From Deltaproteobacteria bacterium (lineage in GTDB: Bacteria > Desulfobacterota > Syntrophobacteria > BM002): a stretch of 7,804 nt of DNA. Every line of letters begins with the position of its first letter. Positions within the stretch are counted from its first letter, which is position 1. Where the stretch lies: positions 1 through 7,804 of the forward strand of contig JAGFXI010000076.1 in NCBI GenBank assembly GCA_017861095.1, given 5' to 3'. The notes under the pieces were generated by a model that saw nothing but the letters and a program-made list of their open reading frames with translations, was not told where the DNA came from and did no database searches. The position numbers and the translations under genes were made by a program. Positions 1 through 5,994 of the stretch are shown here, piece after piece.

Positions 1-159
1 ATACAACCTTCACTGCGTTTCATGGGCAACGTTTGGGCAACAGTTGCGGACATATATCCGCCCATTTCCGGGTTTTCCCCGGTAGTGGTAGACAACCCGT
101 AGAGGCGCACGGGATAAGGGAGAACCAGCTTCCTGGTTTTTCCCGGTTCCCCCCTTTAA
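1..159. other. Unassigned left-edge sequence upstream of the truncated permease
   Basis: No coding frame here can be matched to the permease that follows. The permease frame (frame 1) is closed by stops at 100-102, 115-117 and 157-159. The other forward frames give composition-like peptides without recognisable motifs. The stretch holds a short direct repeat of GGGCAAC (24-30 and 35-41) and three close hairpins: GCGGA/TCCGC (46-61), CCGGG/CCCGG (68-82) and a T-tailed one listed separately. This looks like an intergenic tail joined to the middle of a permease gene, so a rearrangement breakpoint near 160 is inferred. A remnant gene on the minus strand cannot be excluded but shows nothing I recognise. 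Confidence 0.45.
121..141 (+). terminator. Possible intrinsic terminator
   Basis: AACCAG (123-128) and CTGGTT (133-138) pair around a CTTC tetraloop. Pairing extends outward through G122-T139 wobble and A121-T140, giving eight pairs, and a five-T run (137-141) overlaps the 3' arm. Read on the + strand this is a compact terminator-like shape that would end a transcript entering from the left. The stem is short and only moderately GC-rich, so the call is tentative. Confidence 0.35.
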
Positions 160-1700
160 CTGGACAATACCTTCACCCTTGTCGTGCTGGGATTCCTGCT
201 TTACGTTTACTTCGGGCGCTACTTCCCTGGAGTGCTGTCTCACAAGGGATACGAGGTCGACCGCATCGTCGGGCACATGTACATGACGCTGGAGGGAATC
301 TTTGGTGTGCCACTCTCCGTCAGCGTCTCCTTCGTCATCCTCTTTGTCGTTTATGGGACCTTCATGGATGCGGCCGGAGCCGGGAATTTCTGGCTGGATC
401 TTTCGCTGGCACCATGGGGCGCACGGCGGCGAGCGCCGGCCGTGGCGCCCTGATCACCACCGCCCTGCTCGGCGGACCCCAGGCAAGCGGTGTGGCCACG
501 ACCATGTCGGTCGCCCCCATCATGTGGCCTATCCTGGAAAAGGCCGGCTATTCGCCAAACATGGCTGCCGGCTTGATCTCGGCGGGAGGCATCGGAGCCG
601 TCATCTCGCCTCCCCTCATGGGTGCCGCCGCCTTCCTCATCATGCAGTTCCTCAACATCCCCTTCTGGGATGTGGTCGTCATGGTATTCATGCCGACCCT
701 CCTCTACTACCTGGGCACCCTCTTCATGGTGGAAATGGAGGCGCGCAAGCATGGCTTCAAGCCACCGGCAGCTGAAGCAAAGACGGTCGGTAAGGTCATG
801 CTCACCAAAGGCTATCACCTGATCTCGCTCGTAGCCCTGGTGGCGCTGCTGGTTCTCTGGAACAAGTCGCCCGAATACGCTGCCATGGGAGCTCTGCTGA
901 CGACGATCGCGACCAGTTTCCTGAGTAAAGAGAGAAACGAGTGGCTCACTCCCAGGAGGATTGTCGAAGCGCTGATCGAGGGGGCAAAGAACGTGCTCCC
1001 CGTTGCCGTGCTCCTTGCCGGAGCGGGCTTGATCGTCGGCACCTTCACCTTGACCGGCCTAGGTCTCAAGATCTCCGGCCTCATCATGTCCGCCAGCGGT
1101 GGCTCCAAGCATATTGCCCTGCTGCTGGCCCTGGTGGCATCGCTTCTCATCGGCCTGAGTTTGCCGATCACGGCAACCTACATCATGACCGTGGTGATGG
1201 TGGCACCAGCCTTGGTCAAGGTGGGCGTTCCGATTCACGTTGCCCACCTCCTGGCCTTTTACTTTGCCGTTCTCTCGGAAGTGTCACCGCCGGTGGGACT
1301 CTCGCCTTCGGCAGCAGCGGCGGTGACCGGCGGGAATCCTTTCAGCTCCATGATGCACGCCTGGAAGTATTCACTCCCAGCCTTTCTGGTGCCATTCTTC
1401 TTCGCCGCTACCCAGGTCGGCGGCAACCTGCTCCTCGTCGACGCCAATCTCCCGGGTTTCGTCGTTGCAACCTTGACCAGCGCTGCCGCTCTCTTTTTCC
1501 TGTCAATCGGTATCGCCGGATACTTTCGCGGAGTTCTGCCTCTCGTTGAGCGGGCTCTCTTGATTGCAGCAGCCGTTGTCATGGCACTCGTCCCCATAAG
1601 CTTTTCGGTGCAGGGGCTTGTGCCGCTCGGCCTCGGGGCGGCGATAGCCTTTCGTAACGGGTGGGTTCATCGGAGGAAATCTCAGGAGACGGTTGCCTAA
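160..1700 (+). pseudogene. TRAP transporter fused permease (DctM-like), 5'-truncated and frameshifted
   Basis: Integral-membrane permease of a TAXI-type TRAP transporter, which would import a small organic acid using an ion gradient. Homology-like sequence begins at about 160 in frame 1 (GFLLYVYFGRYFPG, then EGIFGVPLSVS and GTFMDAAGAGNFWLDLS). It continues from about 405-411 in frame 3 (MGRTAASAGRG, LLGGPQASGVATT, SAGGIGAVISPPLMGAAAFL, GLSLPITATYIMTV, SEVSPPVGLSPSAAAA) to TAA at 1698-1700. The frame change fits one lost base (or two gained) around 399-411; without it the first frame stops at 451-453. About 513 codons remain, with many hydrophobic segments, whereas fused TRAP permeases usually have 600 to 700 residues. 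The DctQ-like N-terminal membrane region is therefore largely missing, and no start codon or ribosome binding site is convincing. Family assignment is firm. Whether it is a true pseudogene or an assembly error at the frameshift is open, but the missing 5' end argues for real decay. Confidence 0.82.
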
Positions 1701-1758
1701 CCTTCGCCATAACCTCTGCACCGGAGAGGAGGGCGTGGGCTCTCGGGGTGACAATGCC

Positions 1759-1775
1759 GGGACTCCTCTAGTCCC
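1759..1775 (+). other. Small perfect hairpin between permease and binding-protein genes
   Basis: GGGACT (1759-1764) and AGTCCC (1770-1775) pair perfectly around CCTCT. There is no T-run after it, so it is not a standard intrinsic terminator. Lying in the 168-base gap before the binding-protein gene, it could stabilise or partly insulate the downstream mRNA; that role is inference. Confidence 0.3.
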
Positions 1776-1854
1776 ACAGCTTAGCGCGGAAATGAGGTTT
1801 ATGGGATAGCGGACAACAGCGTCGTTACGCCAGTCACAAAAACCCATTCACCAT

Positions 1855-1862
1855 GGAGGAGG
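1855..1862 (+). promoter_or_regulatory. Strong ribosome binding site of the TAXI binding-protein gene
   Basis: GGAGGAGG lies six bases before the ATG at 1869, a near-ideal Shine-Dalgarno match and spacing. It fixes the start of the binding protein and suggests much higher translation than for the permease, as is usual for periplasmic binding proteins. Confidence 0.85.
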
Positions 1863-1868
1863 TATAAA

Positions 1869-2879
1869 ATGGGTCTAGAGACTTGGAAGAGACTTGCCTA
1901 TGCCGTGGCGGTTCTGGTCGTACTCGTACTGCCGGTGACAGAGTACGGCTCTCAGCAGCACGCGCAAGCGCAGAGCAAGCTTTCCTTCAGCATCGCCACC
2001 GGAGGCACGGGCGGCGTATGGTATCCCCTCGGCGGCGCCATCGGCGGGATCGTCGGCCAGAAGGTCCCGAACACCGAGGCGACCTCGGAAGCAACCACCG
2101 CCGCAATAGACAACTTGAAGTTGCTCACTGCGGGCAGGGCGGGGATGGCTTTCTGCTACGACTACCACATGGTCTGGGCCAACGACGGCAAGGTGCCGGG
2201 GCTTGCAGGCAAACATAGTGTCCGGATGGTTCTCGGCTTCTATGAGCAGCCGCTCCACATAGTCACGAAAGAAGCAACGGGAATCAAGTCTGTCACGGAC
2301 TTGAAGGGCAAGCGCGTTTCCACCGGTGCTCCGAACAGCGGCACGGAGGAGCAGGCCGACTATGTGCTCAAGGCACTGGGCCTCGATTGGAACAAGGATT
2401 TCAGCCGTGAAAAGCTCGGAGCAACCGAGTCGGTGGCCGCCCTAAAGGATGGCAAGATCCACGCCTTCTTCTGGAGCGGCGCCGTACCCACCTCATCCAT
2501 CATCGACCTTGCCTCTACGCCCGGCCTGAAGATGGTCCTGCTCCCCGTGGGTGGTGAGATCGCCGGTAAGATCATGAAGGCAAACCCTGGAGTTTTTCAC
2601 AAGACCTTTTTCAGCAAGGGCTCGTATTCCGGAGTGGAAAGCGACGTGGACGCCATTGCCATCACGGCGGTACTGACCGCGATGGACGCCTTCCCCCAGG
2701 ACAGGCTCTATCAGATCGTCAGCGCCATCTTCTCCAGCGAGGCGGAGCTGTCTGCGGTGTGGAAGGATGCGACCAAGCTTACCCCCGAGAGGGCGGTCAA
2801 GCAGGTGACGCCGGATTCCCTCAAGTACCTGCATCCCGGCGCCCAACAGTTCTTCAAGGAAAAGGGCGTGCTCAATTAG
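1869..2879 (+). CDS. TAXI family TRAP transporter solute-binding protein
   Basis: Periplasmic substrate-binding subunit of a TRAP transporter, 336 residues, the usual size for the TAXI (TRAP-associated extracytoplasmic immunogenic) family. An N-terminal signal peptide is visible: K7-R8, a hydrophobic core at about 9-22, and a probable signal peptidase I site after A34 (AQA). The mature protein opens with the family's signature, FSIATGGTGGVWYPLGGAIG (residues 40-59). A second conserved block is DLKGKRVSTGAPNSGTEEQA (144-163), and the A-F-F-W-S-G segment lies in the second lobe. No frameshift or missing block is seen, and the ATG is fixed by a strong ribosome binding site. The substrate cannot be read from sequence; known TAXI proteins bind small acids such as glutamate or 2-oxoglutarate. 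The partner permease upstream is damaged, so the protein may be orphaned or may serve a permease elsewhere. Confidence 0.93.
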   Translation: MGLETWKRLAYAVAVLVVLVLPVTEYGSQQHAQAQSKLSFSIATGGTGGVWYPLGGAIGGIVGQKVPNTEATSEATTAAIDNLKLLTAGRAGMAFCYDYHMVWANDGKVPGLAGKHSVRMVLGFYEQPLHIVTKEATGIKSVTDLKGKRVSTGAPNSGTEEQADYVLKALGLDWNKDFSREKLGATESVAALKDGKIHAFFWSGAVPTSSIIDLASTPGLKMVLLPVGGEIAGKIMKANPGVFHKTFFSKGSYSGVESDVDAIAITAVLTAMDAFPQDRLYQIVSAIFSSEAELSAVWKDATKLTPERAVKQVTPDSLKYLHPGAQQFFKEKGVLN

Positions 2880-3386
2880 ATGCGAGCGAGGACCAGTCTC
2901 CCTGCCCTGCTTCTCGTCTTCTTCCCTGCCCTCTGGATTCTGTCCGGGTGGACCCGGTCAGGGCCCACTCGAGTGGAACTCGCGGAGGCGGGGACAGGGA
3001 AGAAGATCTTCTCGGCCCTCCTCCGCGACGGTGAGGAGGTCGTGCTGACCTGGAAGAACTCGCTCTTCGGCCTCAGGGTGACCGAAGTCTTCCAGGCCCA
3101 GCGCGGCACATTGGTCCTCACCGAGGTTACCTTTGCGGATCCGCAAGGCCCCGCGCCGCCATCCGTCGCATCCACCGACGTCGATGACCTCTACCAGACA
3201 GGCGGGCCTTTTTCCGCCCGGGGACTCACCAAACCCTTCAAGCGGGTGGTCTATCGCGTTGGCGAGATCGGTGATCCGAAACTGAAGATCACAGATCGAG
3301 TCGTGGCGTTCAAAGAACAGGTGGGGTTTGGTGGCGCGGTCGTCCTCACCGCTGGGAGTCCTCGGTGGTTTGAGATCCTTCTTTGA
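2880..3386 (+). CDS. DUF1850 domain protein associated with TAXI-TRAP transporter
   Basis: A 168-residue protein whose ATG directly follows the binding-protein stop (TAG-ATG, no gap), implying translational coupling. No good Shine-Dalgarno lies at normal distance; AAGGG is 13 bases upstream. Residues 7-24 form a hydrophobic segment, read as a signal peptide or membrane anchor. The body has a DUF1850-like core: VVLTWKNSLFGLRVTEVF (54-71), LTEVTF shortly after, then a Gly/Pro-rich middle and a C-terminal beta-rich part. DUF1850 proteins are small exported or membrane-attached proteins of unknown function, commonly encoded between the TAXI binding protein and the fused permease, so an accessory role in the transporter is inferred. 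The usual core histidine of the H-S-V-type motif appears as K-N-S here, so the member is somewhat divergent. The next gene is more than 1 kb away, so the permease normally expected downstream is absent. Confidence 0.72.
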   Translation: MRARTSLPALLLVFFPALWILSGWTRSGPTRVELAEAGTGKKIFSALLRDGEEVVLTWKNSLFGLRVTEVFQAQRGTLVLTEVTFADPQGPAPPSVASTDVDDLYQTGGPFSARGLTKPFKRVVYRVGEIGDPKLKITDRVVAFKEQVGFGGAVVLTAGSPRWFEILL

Positions 3387-3564
3387 ACCGCCTGTTCCTT
3401 GAGGTTCTGGAGGTGCGCGCCAGCGGTCCCGGCACGCGGTGTCGTCGTTCCGGCAGGGAGGGCTCCAGACCGAGCCTCTGATCGCTTGCATAGCGTCTCT
3501 CTCGAACGATCACAAACTCCCCTTCCCCTTGTTCCTCAGCGCTGATCGCGCCTATCGTGCCAGT

Positions 3565-3750
3565 CTAGCCCGCACTACGCACGAATCACCTGCTGCGACC
3601 GCGGATACGGCCAACTTTCCAGGCGTTTCCGGGTCTCCAACCTTGCGACGTGCTGACGAGTACGCCTCAGGTTCGAGCCCATGCGACCGCCCGGTGGCGT
3701 TGGCCGTCTCCACGATCTCGCGACGGCGTCTCGTGCGTAGTGCGGGCTAG
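3565..3750. repeat. 186-bp near-palindromic element with perfect 20-bp terminal inverted repeats
   Basis: The 20 bases at 3565-3584 (CTAGCCCGCACTACGCACGA) are the exact reverse complement of 3731-3750. Symmetry continues inward on the same axis: ACGGCCAAC (3607-3615) with GTTGGCCGT (3699-3707), CCAGGCG (3619-3625) with CGCCCGG (3688-3694, one mismatch), AACC (3639-3642) with GGTT (3670-3673), and CGTGCT (3649-3654) with AGTACG (3659-3664) around a GACG loop. Paired positions sum to between 7312 and 7315 throughout, so it is one long hairpin and not merely two ends. Both ends are CTAG, which could be part of the repeat or a 4-bp palindromic target duplication. It has no credible gene, so a MITE-like non-autonomous element or a structured RNA are the main options. 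The palindrome itself is certain; its nature is not. Confidence 0.85.
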
Positions 3751-4403
3751 CACCTTGCCTTCTCGCCAATCAGGCGTTGCCATATGGCCAAGATTGCTGA
3801 TTTCGCCAGGCGCCTCCAAAGATACAAGATCTCTTAACTATCTGATTTCATAGCATATTCGTGGCATTCCGTGCGGTGGCACGCGGTGTGCTTCTGTGAG
3901 CGCTTGGGAATAGAGGATGCCGTGAGCGCCACGGGAATGGTGACACTGCTCCCCGGCGCGTGTGCCACGGTCCTCGACACCGGTTACTCGTAGTGCGATT
4001 CCATACGGGATCAAGGCATCAGTATGGAAAAGACGGAGGTGGTAACCAGAGCCGGCTCACTCGAGCAAGATCGCCGGCGGCAAGAAAAGCGGCCCAACCG
4101 AGCATGAAGGTCTCGGGAGGCTCACGTGTTGCTCGAGCTCAATGTTCGACAGGATGTGTCCTCGTCGTTCTCCTTCTCCTGGCATTGGACGAGCATCTCT
4201 ATCGAAGGCGGACGAAGAGGGGATCGACGACTAGGAGAGGAGTTCCGCCGGTGGGCAAGGAGAACCATGACACATGAACCCCTGCAACTTGGGTGGAGCA
4301 GGAGGTGAGAACCGTGATCCGGCAGCTCGTGGCGCGGGGGACGTGCCACCTTCATATAATTGGCGAGGCAACACCAAAGATTAGGGGCGACCGGAAACGC
4401 CTT

Positions 4404-4410
4404 GGAGAGG
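4404..4410 (+). promoter_or_regulatory. Ribosome binding site that selects the ATG at 4414
   Basis: GGAGAGG ends three bases before ATG 4414, with its GGAG core six bases upstream. The same frame is open back to TTG 4360, which directly follows an in-frame TAA (4357-4359) and has no Shine-Dalgarno. The ATG is therefore the better start, which shortens the protein by 18 residues. Confidence 0.65.
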
Positions 4411-4413
4411 GCT

Positions 4414-5784
4414 ATGAGAAGAGTCTATCTAGATAAAGAGCGGAAAGGTTGCGCAATCTGCGAGAAATGTGGTCGGGTGCAAAGGATACAGGTGGCTGAG
4501 ACCGCTCGCGAGCAAACAATTAAGATAAGATGCAAGTGCCGTCATACCTTTTCGGTTCACATCGATCAACGGCGGCACTATAGAAAGGATGTGTCTTTAC
4601 CCGGCATTTTCGAGAGGATTTGCCCGGGAAACGCCGAGAAAGGGAAAGTAATTGTTCAAGATATATCTCAGAACGGGGTGGGATTCTTGACCTATACAAA
4701 GCAGAAGATAAACGTAAATGATGTCCTGGAACTGAAATTCACCCTGAATGATCCCCATAGTTCAACGATCGATGTGCGGGGGACCGTCAAGATCGTTAAA
4801 GATCAGTACGTCGGGGTGGAGCTTGACCGCCCGAACGAACACACCCAGAAGATCCTAGGATTCTATCTAATGCAAGATGGCCGTGGTCGCAAGGAGAAAG
4901 AGGGGGGCGATCGGAGCGAGATCCATGACACCCGACGCCTACTCGAGCCAGAAGAGGGCTGGAACCCCTTCCGCCTGCCCCTCGGCCGCGACGGGGACGC
5001 CGTGGGCTTCAGAGGACATCTTAGGACATTAAGCGGAGGGAGCCTCCTCAGAGTACTAGCGAATGAAAAAAAGACGGGTGTCCTAAACCTGGTGAGGAGC
5101 GACAAGAGGGGCGCGCTCTGTTTCAGCAAGGGTGATATCATTGCGGTAAGCGGTGACGGCTGGGATCGCCTCGGCGAGGTACTGGTTGAGAAAGGAGCAA
5201 TCACCCGGGAAGTGCTGGCTCACGGTCTGGCACTTGCCACGAGTTCGGGAAAACGTCTGGGCGAGATTCTCCTCAGCTCCGGGTTTGTCGCCGAGAAAAC
5301 CCTCAGGGAGATCATGCATTTCCACATTCGCAAATCCGTTCAGGATCTCCTTGACTGGAGCGAAGGCCACTTTGAGTACCAGGACTGCGCCGTCGATTTC
5401 CACGGCACCGGCGTTAGGCCGACGGTGCCCGATGAAATTCAAAACGGACTTCGTCCTAAGCCGAAAAAGCGCGAACACTCTCGCCTGCCCGTAGCCTGGC
5501 CGGTAAGCATTCTCACCGCGGCGGGCCCGATCTCAGGTGAAATTAGAAATATCAGCCTCACCGGAGCGCTCGTCTACTGTCGCCAGCTGCCGGACCCAAA
5601 GCATTTTCACCGCTTGAGTATCGAGATCACGAAGTACGCGCACATGATGCTCCTCACCGTCGAGATGATCAGGTTAGATGTCGTGTATATCGACTGTCAT
5701 GGCCCGATCTACAGCATAGGCACGCGATTCGTCGAAATTGACGAGCACGATCTCGAATTCCTGTCAACCAGAGTTCTGAGGTAG
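4414..5784 (+). CDS. Double-PilZ, PATAN/DUF4388 protein with N-terminal Cys ribbon (probable c-di-GMP receptor)
   Basis: A 456-residue soluble protein with no membrane segment. Residues 13-42 form a Cys-rich ribbon (C13, C16, C19, then C40-x-C42), a likely metal site. The first PilZ domain spans about 50-140 and has both cyclic-di-GMP motifs: RxxxR at R53-R57 and DxSxxG at 83-88 (DISQNG). A charged linker follows (about 155-195). A PATAN/DUF4388 domain lies at about 199-323 (GFRGHL, KTGVLNL, GALCFSKGDIIAVSGD, and the closing LLDWSEGHFEYQ). Inserted in it is a tandem RLG unit (RLGEVLVEKG from R252, RLGEILLSSG from R281, 29 residues apart) like the MshEN cyclic-di-GMP module, but with Ala and His where MshEN usually has its Gln. 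The second PilZ domain, from about 350, has RxxxR at 353-357 and NISLTG at 379-384. It stands alone on the + strand. Cyclic-di-GMP sensing is inferred from intact motifs; the output (motility, exopolysaccharide or gene control) is unknown. Confidence 0.85.
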   Translation: MRRVYLDKERKGCAICEKCGRVQRIQVAETAREQTIKIRCKCRHTFSVHIDQRRHYRKDVSLPGIFERICPGNAEKGKVIVQDISQNGVGFLTYTKQKINVNDVLELKFTLNDPHSSTIDVRGTVKIVKDQYVGVELDRPNEHTQKILGFYLMQDGRGRKEKEGGDRSEIHDTRRLLEPEEGWNPFRLPLGRDGDAVGFRGHLRTLSGGSLLRVLANEKKTGVLNLVRSDKRGALCFSKGDIIAVSGDGWDRLGEVLVEKGAITREVLAHGLALATSSGKRLGEILLSSGFVAEKTLREIMHFHIRKSVQDLLDWSEGHFEYQDCAVDFHGTGVRPTVPDEIQNGLRPKPKKREHSRLPVAWPVSILTAAGPISGEIRNISLTGALVYCRQLPDPKHFHRLSIEITKYAHMMLLTVEMIRLDVVYIDCHGPIYSIGTRFVEIDEHDLEFLSTRVLR

Positions 5785-5994
5785 TCTGTCGTTGCCGAGG
5801 GAGAGAATGCCGACCCCGATGGCTCACCCTCGGTTAGGCGCAGCGTGTATTCCTCGCCTCCTGCCGAGCTGCGTTATAATTTGGCCTCACTGTTGCAAGA
5901 CGAAGCGGTGGGGAGAGAGGGATAGATGTCGACGGTCGTCCGGGCAGGATCGCCGCGGGTGGACAGAAGATCAGAGGTCAAAGGTTAGCCGGCA

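Larger units (their letters stand above)
3387..4413. other. Gene-poor region of about 1 kb
   Basis: No open frame in this stretch has both a plausible ribosome binding site and a recognisable protein. The frames overlapping 3439-3853 cross the 186-bp palindrome and have composition-driven Arg/Ser/Pro-rich products. The best remaining candidate is a 57-codon + strand frame from ATG 4104 to TGA 4275-4277. It has one hydrophobic stretch (CVLVVLLLLAL) followed by basic residues, but no Shine-Dalgarno, so it is not called. A weak imperfect hairpin surrounds CCATATGG at 3780-3787, flanked by AATCAG (3768-3773) and CTGATT (3797-3802). The rest could be a decayed gene or regulatory leader. Confidence 0.5.

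Noticed and set aside
10..276. Minus-strand 88-codon frame across the left edge
   Set aside because: Its N-terminal half lies antisense to clear permease coding sequence, and the product has no recognisable motif. A distant integrase-tail idea for the part near the window edge could not be supported.
33..400. Frame-3 N-terminal extension of the permease frame
   Set aside because: The frame is open from the left edge, but the peptide before about residue 125 is not permease-like, while frame 1 over 160-405 is clearly permease-like. The long frame is therefore a chance extension.
3670..3680. GGTTCGAGCCC resembling a tRNA T-arm
   Set aside because: The five-base stem does not close and no acceptor, anticodon or D-arm can be placed around it. 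The bases are explained by pairing inside the 186-bp palindrome.
4104..4277. 57-codon small membrane protein
   Set aside because: It has one hydrophobic stretch followed by basic residues, but no Shine-Dalgarno, competing frames of similar length overlap it, and it is not recognised.
4355..4360. TATAAT as a promoter -10 for the PilZ-PATAN gene
   Set aside because: Position relative to ATG 4414 is good, but the -35 region is a G-rich run with no match, so it is mentioned only as a possibility.
5875..5880. TATAAT as a promoter -10 for the pentapeptide gene
   Set aside because: The hexamer is perfect, but the bases 16-18 upstream (around CCTCGC) do not resemble TTGACA and there is no extended -10 TG. 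It is possible but unsupported.
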